From: CAZTLI01 sp964614375
GTDB taxonomy: Bacteria > Chloroflexota > Anaerolineae > Aggregatilineales > Phototrophicaceae
DNA length: 18,971 nucleotides
Direction: 5' to 3'
Assembly: GCA_964614375.1 (NCBI GenBank)
Contig: CAZTLI010000049.1
Span: 1-18,971 of the forward strand
Part shown: positions 7,808 through 15,617 of the stretch, piece by piece
Layout of the letters: each line of letters opens with the position of its first letter
How positions within the stretch are numbered: the stretch's first letter is position 1
Notes under the pieces: model-generated
Database searches by the model: none
What the model was told of the DNA's origin: nothing
What the model saw: only the letters and a program-made list of their open reading frames with translations
Translations under genes and position numbers: made by a program

Positions 7808-8782
7808 TCACCCATAGACCTCTGGATTGACGCAGTGTGGTAGGCGATCACCGTGAAGACCCGCCAGCAGGTTGGTCGCCGCCATCGTCGCCATTTTGGT
7901 GCGTGTCGCCACGCTCGAACTGGCGATATGGGGCACAATCAGACAGTTATCGAGTGTCAGCAGAGGGTCATCGCTGGCAATGGGTTCGGGTTCGGTGACA
8001 TCGAGTGCCGCGCCGCCGATGACGCCATTCTTCAACGCTTCAAAGAGCGCCTGTGGATTGACCACGCCGCCGCGCGCCGTATTGACCAGAATCGCGGTCG
8101 GTTTCATGAGCGCCAGTTCATCGCTGCTGATGAGATGGTAGGTAGCACCGTTCAGGGGCGCGTGCAGGCTGACGAAATCGCTCTCGCGCAGCAGGGTTTC
8201 TAATGAGACGGCTTCCGCGCCGAGTTCAGCCGCTGCTGTGGTATCCGACCCGCCGTGATAGAGAATTCGCATATTGAAGCCGCGCGCGCGCCGTGCCACC
8301 GCCTGACCAATCCGCCCTAATCCAACAATACCTAACGTCGCGCCATAGACATCCTGACCCATGAGTAGGGTGGGTGACCAGGTTTGCCAGTGACCGCCTT
8401 TGATATAACGTTCGCCTTCGGGCAGACGCCGTGCCGCCGCCATCAACAGGGCAAAGGCCATATCCGCACTGGTTTCGGTCAGGACACCGGGTGTATTGCC
8501 AACGGGAATCCCGCGCGCGGTACAGGCCGCCACGTCGATATTGTCATAACCCACCGCCATATTGCTGACCACACGCAGATGGGGCGCAGCGTCCAGTGCG
8601 TCGGTGTCAATACGCTCTGTCAACATGCAGAACAGACCATCACATGCTGCCAGATGCCGCAATAGTGCGGCGCGTTCCGGCGGTAATTCCCCCTCCCACA
8701 CGCTCACAGCGCACGCCTCGCGCAGCCTATCCAGCGCTGCCTGTGGCACGGCCCGCGTGACAAACACTCGTCTTTGCCTCAT
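7808..8782 (-). CDS. D-2-hydroxyacid dehydrogenase (glyoxylate/hydroxypyruvate reductase-like)
   Basis: This 324-residue cytosolic NAD(P)-dependent oxidoreductase reduces 2-keto acids such as glyoxylate or hydroxypyruvate to the D-hydroxy acid. The Rossmann motif GLGRIG is at 154-159. The catalytic triad of the family is complete: R237 in NTARGG, E264 in DVTEPEP and H285 in PHIASSS. The substrate loop VSNMAVGYDNID is at 72-83. Overall similarity is best to the GyaR/GRHPR group rather than to phosphoglycerate dehydrogenase, which usually has an extra ACT domain; the exact substrate is inferred. AGGAGG lies 4-5 bases before the ATG. It is a single gene divergent from the PASTA gene. Confidence 0.92.
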   Translation of the reverse strand: MRQRRVFVTRAVPQAALDRLREACAVSVWEGELPPERAALLRHLAACDGLFCMLTERIDTDALDAAPHLRVVSNMAVGYDNIDVAACTARGIPVGNTPGVLTETSADMAFALLMAAARRLPEGERYIKGGHWQTWSPTLLMGQDVYGATLGIVGLGRIGQAVARRARGFNMRILYHGGSDTTAAAELGAEAVSLETLLRESDFVSLHAPLNGATYHLISSDELALMKPTAILVNTARGGVVNPQALFEALKNGVIGGAALDVTEPEPIASDDPLLTLDNCLIVPHIASSSVATRTKMATMAATNLLAGLHGDRLPHCVNPEVYG

Positions 8783-8811
8783 GAGGCCTCCTCATTCCCT
8801 GTTCCGGGTCA

Positions 8812-8817
8812 AGTATA
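8812..8817 (-). promoter_or_regulatory. Candidate -10 for the dehydrogenase gene
   Basis: Read on the minus strand this is TATACT, five of six matches to the -10 consensus, about 30 bases upstream of the dehydrogenase ATG. No good -35 hexamer is present at normal spacing, so the call is tentative. Confidence 0.3.
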
Positions 8818-8936
8818 GCCCGAAACACAGAATCTGCGTCAGTGGCTGTGGTCTCAATAGGATGATATTCATGCGGCAGTTTCAAGGGCTTCATGCTAAA
8901 CTGATACCACACACCATAGTCAGGAGTAGTCGTCTC

Positions 8937-10019
8937 ATGCTGCGGAATATTTCTTTAGGTATTGCTGTCCTTTTGCTCACTATCCCGCTCATTACACTGG
9001 CACAGGAAAATGTCATTGTCCCTGATGTTGCGGGTCTCAATGTGCCACAGGCCGCGGCTGCACTCAATCGCGCTGGATTGCGACTCGGTGTGCAGACGGC
9101 TGTTGGCTGGACGGCGGATAGTGGTGTGCCCCAAAATACGGTTGGCAGTCAGTCCGTTGCAGCGGGCAGCAGTGTTACGTATGGTGCGTCGGTGGATGTG
9201 ACGGTGTATCGTTCGCCCAACATTCGCCTTATTTATGATGACAATGACCTGACGATGATGAATTTATCAGATATTCCGTTGGACATTCCCGGCCTGATTT
9301 TTAATGGTGTCGAGGGCACAACGGCGTCGATGGCTGCGTCGCGCTGGTCGAATGTGCTGCGAGAGGGGCAGTGTTTGCAGGTCTGGTCAGTGGGACGGAA
9401 TGGCCCCAAAGATGTCGAAGGCTGTCAATTCATTCAGGGCTGGTTCTCGACAGTCAACACAGCCGAACATTTCTGGACACAGGTCAATGGGGTAGCGCGC
9501 TTCAATGTGGTCGAAAATGGCGTGGAACGGGCGGTATGTGATGCGGCTGTGTCGCCAGATAATCCGTTAACGTGTGAGTTCTTCATCGCGGGCGGCGGTG
9601 CGAATGCCGATGTCACGCCGTATGTCTATCTGGTCTATACGACAGGTGCGATTGCCTTCATTAACAACACCGATGACCGCTGGATGCCGACGAACCAGAC
9701 GACACTGTATAACTACAATCCGGGCATTTCGGTTGCCGGGTCGCCGCTGGTGTTTGGTGATCCGGGATTATTCCGCAACCCGGACATCGTTGCCGACATC
9801 ACCCTGTTGGCGCCACATCAATGTCTGCTGTTGACGATCACAGGTTCTGATATATCACAGCCACCCGATACATGCGATGTTATCACCCAGCGCGATTTAG
9901 ATGCTACCGTTGCGTTCTGGGTGGCGGATTTCGAAGTTGAGAGTGGGAGTGATGGTCGCCGCCGCACCTGTCCCGCAGCGACACCAGACCGTACCACGAT
10001 ATGTGTTATGCCGCGCTAG
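8937..10019 (+). CDS. Secreted PASTA-domain protein
   Basis: The protein is 360 residues from the ATG at 8937, set by AGGAG at 8922-8926; the open frame continues far upstream across the dehydrogenase promoter, but that part is not coding. A signal peptide (MLRNISLGIAVLLLTIPLITLAQ) is followed by one PASTA domain (about 27-91: VPDVAGLNVPQAAAALNRAG). PASTA domains bind peptidoglycan fragments or beta-lactams. The rest has two similar halves with surface-loop cysteines and WSNVLREGQCLQVW / LLAPHQCLLLTI-type strands, a pattern I associate with Chloroflexota secreted proteins and cannot name. No kinase or transpeptidase domain is attached, unlike in PknB or PBP proteins. The membrane-protein gene begins six bases after the stop. 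Confidence 0.8.
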   Translation: MLRNISLGIAVLLLTIPLITLAQENVIVPDVAGLNVPQAAAALNRAGLRLGVQTAVGWTADSGVPQNTVGSQSVAAGSSVTYGASVDVTVYRSPNIRLIYDDNDLTMMNLSDIPLDIPGLIFNGVEGTTASMAASRWSNVLREGQCLQVWSVGRNGPKDVEGCQFIQGWFSTVNTAEHFWTQVNGVARFNVVENGVERAVCDAAVSPDNPLTCEFFIAGGGANADVTPYVYLVYTTGAIAFINNTDDRWMPTNQTTLYNYNPGISVAGSPLVFGDPGLFRNPDIVADITLLAPHQCLLLTITGSDISQPPDTCDVITQRDLDATVAFWVADFEVESGSDGRRRTCPAATPDRTTICVMPR

Positions 10020-10025
10020 GCGATA

Positions 10026-10745
10026 ATGCAATTCACGATCCCTGTCCGCAGATTGACCGTGGTGTTGATGATTGTCGCTATCTCGCTGGCGCTCATCAGC
10101 ATCAGCCTTAAGGCGTTGGAATGGACACTGGGCACACGCTCGACGTATTTCATCTATCAGGTGACGCTGGCATTCAACATCAATCGTGAATCGAATATCC
10201 CAACATGGTTTTCCACGCTGCTGCTGGCAACAAGTGCATTGCTATTGTTTGGGATTGCCCGATCTATACACAAATCAAATGGGGCGTATCGTTATCACTG
10301 GTACGGATTAGCCGCTATTTTTATGTTTCTGTCGATAGATGAAGCGGCTGCCCTGCATGAAACGCTGACGATTCCGGTTCAGGAATCGCTGGATGTATCG
10401 GGTTTGCTCTATTTTGGATGGGTAATTGTGGGGTTTGTGGTTGCGCTCATTATCGGGCTGGCGTATATGCGCTTCTGGTGGCGACTGCCGCCTGGAACGC
10501 GAAGGCTGTTTTTTGTAGCGGCAGTGTTATATGTTGGCGGCGCGCTTATCGTCGAGTCAATCAGCGCCAGTATCTGGTATGACAATGACGGCACAAGTCT
10601 AGCATTTTCGGCAGTGGGCACGCTGGAAGAATGTATGGAGATGGTAGGTATCATCGTATTGATACACGCGCTGCTGGACTATCTCCAGACACACATCGGC
10701 ACAATCGAACTGATTTTCCCCACCCACCAACAAAAAGAGGGATAG
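10026..10745 (+). CDS. Six-helix membrane protein with acidic/His residues, function unknown
   Basis: This 239-residue protein has hydrophobic segments at about 9-29, 61-79, 92-108, 127-148, 161-181 and 202-220. Polar residues fall within or beside helices: SIDEAAALHE (D105, E106, H111, E112), E177, and EECMEMVG with H214 (E201, E202, E205). Such clustered Glu/Asp/His in the membrane suggests a metal site or proton path, as in intramembrane hydrolases, but I do not recognise the family. It starts 6 bases after the PASTA gene, and the only ribosome-site-like sequence (AGGCGA) overlaps that stop codon, so translation is probably coupled. Its stop codon lies inside the terminator hairpin of the opposite gene. 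Confidence 0.7.
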   Translation: MQFTIPVRRLTVVLMIVAISLALISISLKALEWTLGTRSTYFIYQVTLAFNINRESNIPTWFSTLLLATSALLLFGIARSIHKSNGAYRYHWYGLAAIFMFLSIDEAAALHETLTIPVQESLDVSGLLYFGWVIVGFVVALIIGLAYMRFWWRLPPGTRRLFFVAAVLYVGGALIVESISASIWYDNDGTSLAFSAVGTLEECMEMVGIIVLIHALLDYLQTHIGTIELIFPTHQQKEG

Positions 10746-10762
10746 TGTGCGAGCTATCCCTC
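10732..10762 (-). terminator. Terminator of the minus-strand isoleucine-rich protein gene
   Basis: A perfect 9-bp stem, GAGGGATAG (10737-10745) and CTATCCCTC (10754-10762), has an 8-base loop. On the minus strand it is followed by five T (plus 10732-10736), so it terminates the gene ending at 10783. The left arm contains the TAG stop of the plus-strand membrane protein gene. On the plus strand it has only a poor T-run. Confidence 0.75.
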
Positions 10763-10782
10763 GTTCCTGCTGTTAATTGATG

Positions 10783-11973
10783 TTAGTTGCCCCGTCCCTG
10801 CCCTCTGCCGCTTCGACTACCACTGCTGCCGTTATCGCCGCCGCCACTTTCGCAGCGTCTGCGCCAACCGTGGGCCGGTGCCCAGGGTGGTGGGGGATTG
10901 CCACAGTCGCCCGGATCACGCCAGACCGCACCGCTGCCTTGATCGACCACCACATCCACATCAACGATGATAATTGTTACGGCGATGATGATGATGGTAT
11001 TGCCGGACTGTCCATAATCACCTTCGACTCGGATGTAGTCGCCAATCTGAATAACGGTTAGCAGCGGGTCGTCCGGGTCGAGTTCGATATTGATGCCGTA
11101 GATGGTGATGATGTTGATGTTGATTTGTTGAACCGGTCCTTCAATGACGATAATTACAGTGTCGTCGTCATCGTCTAATTCGCCGCCGAAGTAGTTGGCG
11201 CTGTCCGTCGCTTCAAGCATCTCATCACCAGCCAGCGCTGTCACCGTGACAACGTTGGTATGTTGCCCTTCCGCAGCCGGGAAAGGCCCAAGGGGACATT
11301 CAAAGGCGCTTTCCGGTTCGAGTGTGTCAGGAATCGCGCAACCGGTGGTGTCATATACATTATCGGTGAGTGTGATGGTCGTGAGCGGTTCTGTGCCGGT
11401 GTTGGTGACCACCACACGAAACTGCACATCCGCGCCCGGTTCGACCTCTGGTCCCGGTGCGGCGTCTGCATCATCCCACGTCACGCCACCATCCGCTGAG
11501 ACCGATTTTTCGACAACTAACGCAGGTGTGTCACAAGCAGGGCCAGCAATTTCTGTGGTTTCGAATCCCGGGCCACCTTTGACGGCGACAACGATGATGC
11601 CTTCATCGACCTCACCCGCAAATGTGATGCTGTATGCCCGCGTTTCATTAACCCCCAACGGCAAATCCCATTTGATGCCATTTACCCCCGTCGTTGGGTC
11701 TGTGCCAAACGAGACCGCATCCGCCGGATTGTAGGCAACCACTTGCAACGCGGTGTCACACTGCGGGATTTCAACATCGAAGTGGCTCAGATCAGGCCCG
11801 GCGCCTGTGCCGATGACCACATAGATGAATGTCGTATTTGTGCCATCGAAGATGCGTCCACCGTAGCTCACCGTAAAGCCGTTGACGGTATCATCCTGTG
11901 CGCTGGTTGTGGGGATGAGTACAACCAGCGCCATCAACAAAACTACGAAAACTAGCAGCCATTTGCTGTTCAT
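10783..11973 (-). CDS. Secreted protein with DUF11-like domain and isoleucine-rich C-terminal region
   Basis: The protein is 396 residues from the ATG at 11973; an upstream in-frame TTG at 11982 is possible, but AGGG sits correctly for the ATG. A signal peptide (MNSKWLLVFVVLLMALVVLIPTTSAQ) is followed by a first beta-rich domain. A DUF11/CARDB-like module (FRVVVTNTGTEPLTTITLTD) comes next, then an acidic spacer (GELDDDDD). The following region is extremely rich in Ile/Val/Asn (ININIITIYGINIELD), with DUF5666-like IGDYIRVEGDY strands. The protein ends with CGNPPPPWAPAHGWRRRC and a Gly/Ser/Arg tail. No enzyme motif is visible; it is probably a cell-surface or matrix protein. A single gene ended by the hairpin at 10732. 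Confidence 0.75.
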   Translation of the reverse strand: MNSKWLLVFVVLLMALVVLIPTTSAQDDTVNGFTVSYGGRIFDGTNTTFIYVVIGTGAGPDLSHFDVEIPQCDTALQVVAYNPADAVSFGTDPTTGVNGIKWDLPLGVNETRAYSITFAGEVDEGIIVVAVKGGPGFETTEIAGPACDTPALVVEKSVSADGGVTWDDADAAPGPEVEPGADVQFRVVVTNTGTEPLTTITLTDNVYDTTGCAIPDTLEPESAFECPLGPFPAAEGQHTNVVTVTALAGDEMLEATDSANYFGGELDDDDDTVIIVIEGPVQQININIITIYGINIELDPDDPLLTVIQIGDYIRVEGDYGQSGNTIIIIAVTIIIVDVDVVVDQGSGAVWRDPGDCGNPPPPWAPAHGWRRRCESGGGDNGSSGSRSGRGQGRGN

Positions 11974-12045
11974 GATGCCCAAACCCTGTATATCTGTCAG
12001 TTGGTTATGATTGCAATTTCTTTGTAACGGCTAATGCTTTCATAG

Positions 12046-12051
12046 AGTATA
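12046..12051 (-). promoter_or_regulatory. Candidate -10 for the isoleucine-rich protein gene
   Basis: Minus-strand TATACT lies about 70 bases before the ATG at 11973. A TTGCCA is found 20 bases upstream, wider than the ideal 17. It directly follows the terminator of the Trypco1 gene, which fits a new transcription unit. Tentative. Confidence 0.3.
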
Positions 12052-12078
12052 CCGTTGGTGATGTGTGAATGTGGCAAT

Positions 12079-12104
12079 AAAAAAGGGCGTTTGCTCGCCC
12101 TTTT
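12079..12104 (-). terminator. Terminator of the Trypco1-like gene
   Basis: The core stem GGGCG (12085-12089) pairs with CGCCC (12096-12100), loop TTTGCT, extended by four A-T pairs to a 9-bp stem. On the minus strand it ends in six T. It lies 31 bases past the stop of the gene ending at 12135. Confidence 0.75.
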
Positions 12105-12134
12105 AGAGAGTACGTTGGTACTAAATTATGTCAA

Positions 12135-12467
12135 TTAATCGGCTTCCCACTTCAATTTCACGCGGAAATGGGCATGTGAACCGGTATGAGCGATGGTCGC
12201 GTTGCCTTCTTCATCCAGCTTGAGCGCGAAATCGACTTCAATCTCGCCCGGTACTTTAGCGTCTTTATCCGCTTCTATCGCGTTTAGTGTTGCCGCGATG
12301 CGTTTGGCGGTGCGATAGACCAGTGTCATCGCATCGTTGATAGCTTCGTCTGATTTGGCAGCCTTGTCTTTATCTGTGCCTTCATCACGCTGATAACCGA
12401 TGCGACTGGCTTTGGCGACGGGGATAAGTTCGGCAGAAATTTGTCCATCTTCAAATTTATGGGCCAT
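12135..12467 (-). CDS. Trypsin-co-occurring domain 1 (Trypco1 / CU044_2847-like) protein
   Basis: This 110-residue protein has a short beta N-terminus, a central helix (DAMTLVYRTAKRIAATLNAI) and a C-terminal beta pair, GEIEVDFALKLDEEGNATIA then HFRVKLKW. The pattern of EV-F-KL followed by hydrophobic strands and F-V-L-W is that of the Trypco1 / CU044_2847 family. That domain is known from genomic association with trypsin-like peptidases and effector systems; its biochemical role is not established. AAGGAG about 6 bases before the ATG is a strong ribosome site. It has its own terminator. Here no trypsin-like protease gene is adjacent, only the SDR/hydrolase operon upstream and the secreted protein downstream. 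Assignment is by pattern recognition alone. Confidence 0.7.
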   Translation of the reverse strand: MAHKFEDGQISAELIPVAKASRIGYQRDEGTDKDKAAKSDEAINDAMTLVYRTAKRIAATLNAIEADKDAKVPGEIEVDFALKLDEEGNATIAHTGSHAHFRVKLKWEAD

Positions 12468-12593
12468 TGGTTGCTCCTTGCTTTATGATGTTCCCCTGTA
12501 GTGTAGCCCGCATTGTACCTGAAAGGCACATTTTTACACCATCAAAACACATGCCAGTCGCCATTTGTGCCTATAAGCGGTCTTAAGGATGTC

Positions 12594-13310
12594 CTAAAAT
12601 CCGCCACCATCGACAGTTATCGTTTGTCCGGTGATGAAACTGGCTGCGTCTGAACACAGGAATAAGGCGACTTGCGCCACCTCTTCGGGACTACCACCAC
12701 GTCCCTGGGCATTGTTCGGCGAGGCGGCATCAATATAGCCGGGAGCAATCGCATTCACCCGGATCTTTTGCGGCGCGAGTTCGCGGGCGGCCTGTCGCGT
12801 CATTGCCAGTAATCCGGCGTTGCTGCTGACATAACCAATGCCCTGTTCGAGTGTATTGGGATTGCCCGCTGTCGAGCCGATGTTGATGATAATGCCGCCG
12901 CCTTCATCTGCCATGACGCGCCCGATAAGCTGTGTGCAAAAGAACGCGCCCGTGAGATTGACATCTAGCTGCCGCCGCCAATCCCATTCATCGACTTTGC
13001 TCATCGGCTCGGCTTTGAAAACTGCCGTAGCATTGACAAAGATGTGGATTTTGCCAAAGCGTTCCCGTGCAGTTTCGATGAGCGCCGCAGCTTGAAAGCG
13101 GTTGGCGATGTCGCCTTGCCAATCGAACGCCGTGCCGCCTTCATCGCAGATGATTTTTGTGACGTGTGCCGCACGATCGGGATTGAAGTCATTGACAGCG
13201 ACGGATGCTCCGGCGCGCGCAAACGCGATTGCAACTGCGCGGCCTATGCCCGCACCTGCGCCTGTGACAATCGCGTGATGTTTGCCCAAATCTACTTGAA
13301 ATGCTGGCAT
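12594..13310 (-). CDS. Short-chain dehydrogenase/reductase with altered active site
   Basis: This 238-residue SDR has a complete cofactor-binding TGAGAGIG (16-23), the structural N118 and the catalytic S146 (IGSTAG) and Y160. The YxxxK lysine is replaced: the sequence reads YVSSN, with N164 (codon AAC) where nearly all active SDRs have Lys. The usual NNAG motif is also degenerate (NATA, 93-96). The closest overall match is to FabG-like 3-oxoacyl-ACP reductase or glucose dehydrogenase types. Without the lysine that lowers the tyrosine pKa, the classical hydride transfer is doubtful, so it may be slow, inactive or a binding protein. Its ATG overlaps the upstream hydrolase stop by one base (TGATG), so the two are translationally coupled. 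Confidence 0.85.
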   Translation of the reverse strand: MPAFQVDLGKHHAIVTGAGAGIGRAVAIAFARAGASVAVNDFNPDRAAHVTKIICDEGGTAFDWQGDIANRFQAAALIETARERFGKIHIFVNATAVFKAEPMSKVDEWDWRRQLDVNLTGAFFCTQLIGRVMADEGGGIIINIGSTAGNPNTLEQGIGYVSSNAGLLAMTRQAARELAPQKIRVNAIAPGYIDAASPNNAQGRGGSPEEVAQVALFLCSDAASFITGQTITVDGGGF

Positions 13311-13990
13311 CAGCCCGCAAGCCAGTGGGCGATGCTCTGTAATGCACCAGAATGAAATGCACCTGTGCGGGTGTCGATGAGGCCGCGATCCGCAAAATCG
13401 GCTACATAATAGCTAGCATTCCGGTCATAACGGTAATTGTGCGCGGTGGCTACGGCTGCTGTGTAGTATTGGGAGTCATCCCAGTCGTTTGCGCCATGTA
13501 CAATGTGGAGTTCGCTATCAATGTACTGGATGCCCTTTTCATCAAGACGATTGGCGACGAGCACGACACCAGCAGGTTTTTGATGCTGCGCGAACCGTTC
13601 AAACGCGCTGCCCAGCATTTTTGTGCCGCAGCCCTGTGCGATAATGACGACCTGCTTTTGATTAATCATCGGTTGAAGCAGCGCCGTCTTATACGCATTA
13701 ATCGCATCTTGCGTGGTTGAACCACGTCCACCCGCGCCGCTGCGGCCTGTGCCGCGTTTGTCCCAGCGGAAAATTGCATAACCAGCGTGCAAGCTCACAT
13801 TGGCATAATGCTGGTAATCTTCACAGGTATTACAACCGGCGTGGTGAATAATGAAAACCAGAGGAAAACCAGCTTCTGGAGCTGGCGTTGTGGGATAATC
13901 AATTTGCCCTGATAACAGGACACCATCCCCCGTAAACATCAGTGCCCGCGTATAGGGTGCCTTATATGTACTCTCCAACACGTCGTTCAT
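13310..13990 (-). CDS. Alpha/beta hydrolase-fold protein lacking the usual nucleophile serine
   Basis: The protein is 226 residues from the ATG at 13990, selected because GGGAG precedes it by 6 bases; the in-frame ATG at 14017 has none. The fold is seen in the N-terminal beta strands, the oxyanion-type HHAG turn (IIHHAGCNTC), the RWDKRGTGRSG loop, the acid strand (LHIVHGANDWDD) and a C-terminal His (GAFHSGAL). At the nucleophile elbow, where GxSxG is expected, the sequence reads AQGCGT: Gly (codon GGC) replaces Ser, with a Cys next to it. It may use the neighbouring cysteine or be catalytically dead. It is the first gene of a two-gene operon with the SDR at 12594, whose catalytic lysine is also missing. 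Confidence 0.75.
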   Translation of the reverse strand: MNDVLESTYKAPYTRALMFTGDGVLLSGQIDYPTTPAPEAGFPLVFIIHHAGCNTCEDYQHYANVSLHAGYAIFRWDKRGTGRSGAGGRGSTTQDAINAYKTALLQPMINQKQVVIIAQGCGTKMLGSAFERFAQHQKPAGVVLVANRLDEKGIQYIDSELHIVHGANDWDDSQYYTAAVATAHNYRYDRNASYYVADFADRGLIDTRTGAFHSGALQSIAHWLAG

Positions 13991-14087
13991 GGTTTCTCCC
14001 GATGCAGCTGATTGCATAGTGCGAAAAAAACAAAACCAGGAAAGTTATATTATGGCGTAGTTACATAAAAGGCGTGTCTTGCCCAAT

Positions 14088-14096
14088 AGTATAACA
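14088..14096 (-). promoter_or_regulatory. Extended -10 for the hydrolase/SDR operon
   Basis: On the minus strand the sequence reads TGT followed by TATACT (the hexamer at plus 14088-14093), an extended -10 with no clear -35. Expected leader is about 90 bases. It lies in the divergent intergenic region shared with nurA. Confidence 0.4.
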
Positions 14097-14196
14097 GCTT
14101 ATCGAGAATATTCCACACGCTTTTCAAAAAATTGTGTCCGAATTTGTATGTTTTTAACAAGTCAAAAATCACAGCGTTGCGCTCGCGCACCAATGA

Positions 14197-14226
14197 TTGA
14201 CAGGCTTAGAACGTCAGTGCTAGACT
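14197..14226 (+). promoter_or_regulatory. Sigma-70-type promoter of the nurA cluster
   Basis: TTGACA (14197-14202) is a perfect -35, followed by an 18-base spacer and TAGACT (14221-14226), with the extended TGC immediately before the -10. The inferred transcript starts near 14233 and leaves a leader of about 33 bases to the nurA ATG at 14266. Confidence 0.55.
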
Positions 14227-14265
14227 TGAGTTGGATAAATGTTCATGAATTGGTGAGGATACACA

Positions 14266-15507
14266 ATGGCGCTGGAATTCAATAAGCTGGTAGCGCAAGT
14301 GCAGAAGATGGGTATGATGCTGCAACAAATCGACTTTGATATGGGCGAAGGGCTGCTGCGGGCGCGCGAACGGTTCGTCAATGCGCCGGATATGATGACT
14401 GTCCGCGAACGGATTGGCTGGATTCGTCAGCCAGACATCAGCGGGTATCGTGGGGCGGCCCCGCTGGATTTGCCGGACGCCGAGCCAATTAACACGATTT
14501 ACCCGCCACCCGAACTGCCACCCAGCGCCACGCTGATTGCAGCCGACGGATCGCAAATTTATCCTGATGAGTTGACGCCGATTCACTATTTTTTGATCAA
14601 CATCGGCATCTTTACCTATCACTATGGCAGCGATTTAACCCCCGAACCCGAAACACACCCGATGTTGTTTTATCACGAATCGCATGTACATGATAAATAT
14701 GGTCGTCTCGTTCGCAATCGGACGGTGGATGACCGCCGGACAGTGCATGAAATGCAGTCATTGGGTGAAAAGGCGTGGCAGCTTAAAGGGGAGGCGCGCC
14801 CGCTCATCGCCCTCTATGATAATCGGCTGATGTTTATGCCTGGTGGCGCAGATGAGAACGAAGCCAAACAAACCATGAAAGAATACCGCAGCGCGCTGGT
14901 GAACCTTCACGACGCCCGTGCGCTTCTCGCTGGATATATCGACAATCCCTATGGGAGCAAACGCTTTATCCAGCTTCTCTATTTGTTGAGCTTGCAATCG
15001 TTTGAAGAATTGAAAATCAACCAGTATGAACTCGCCAACGCGGGGGATATGAGCGAAGTCCGTGACCGCGAATTCTTCGATATGATATTGAAACCGGGCG
15101 AACGTTCGGCGATTATGGTGCAAAATTCGCCACAGAATAAAGAATATCGCGGTTGGGGCCAGAATTACGAAATTGCCTTTTTCTATCTCAAAGTGGCGAA
15201 TGAAGCCCGTTCGCGTGTTGTCCGGGTGGATATTCCGGTGTGGGTGGCGCGCGACAGACAGGCTGTCGATGAACTGCACGCCCTGATATTAGCCCAGTGC
15301 CGTCTACAGGGGCGCAATCCCTATCCGTATGTGCTCACCCGTGCCGATGAATTGGCGGTTGTACAGGGTAAAGACAAGGATAAACTTGAAAGCCTCATCA
15401 ATGCCCAGATTCGTCTGGTCAAGGGCGATCTGGTCTTCCGCACGCTGACCGCCAAGACGTGGGGCAAAGACCTCGCGCGCGGCGAAAAGCAAGGTTTCGA
15501 GGTGTAG
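14266..15507 (+). CDS. nurA: NurA-family 5'-3' nuclease
   Basis: This 413-residue protein has the NurA core. IAADGSQIYPDE carries the metal-binding D94 at the first strand, IALYDNRLMF (D185) gives a likely second metal-ligand Asp, GYIDNPYGS is at 223-231, RVDIP (R320, D322) follows, and the family's typical terminal motif YPYVLTRADELA is at 353-364. NurA is a Mn2+-dependent nuclease that, together with the HerA translocase, resects DNA ends for homologous recombination, best studied in archaea and also found in bacteria. An N-terminal helical extension (1-60) precedes the core. GGTGAGGA upstream of the ATG supports the start. It leads a plus-strand cluster that ends with herA. Confidence 0.9.
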   Translation: MALEFNKLVAQVQKMGMMLQQIDFDMGEGLLRARERFVNAPDMMTVRERIGWIRQPDISGYRGAAPLDLPDAEPINTIYPPPELPPSATLIAADGSQIYPDELTPIHYFLINIGIFTYHYGSDLTPEPETHPMLFYHESHVHDKYGRLVRNRTVDDRRTVHEMQSLGEKAWQLKGEARPLIALYDNRLMFMPGGADENEAKQTMKEYRSALVNLHDARALLAGYIDNPYGSKRFIQLLYLLSLQSFEELKINQYELANAGDMSEVRDREFFDMILKPGERSAIMVQNSPQNKEYRGWGQNYEIAFFYLKVANEARSRVVRVDIPVWVARDRQAVDELHALILAQCRLQGRNPYPYVLTRADELAVVQGKDKDKLESLINAQIRLVKGDLVFRTLTAKTWGKDLARGEKQGFEV

Positions 15508-15617
15508 TTTCGGTTAGGTCAACCGTCCGCAGTATTATGTTATTAATGGTAAGATAGACCTTATACGTCGAATGAGGATGGCCCGGTCTTTGCCGGATGG
15601 AATAGAAAGACGCAAAC

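Noticed and set aside
7805..7810. Directly abutting stop codons of two convergent genes
   Set aside because: Compact tail-to-tail arrangement is common in bacteria; no hairpin is visible there and there is nothing further to explain.
11195..11734. 179-codon plus-strand frame rich in Ser, Val and Thr
   Set aside because: Shadow opposite the isoleucine-rich secreted protein, which has a signal peptide and domain patterns.
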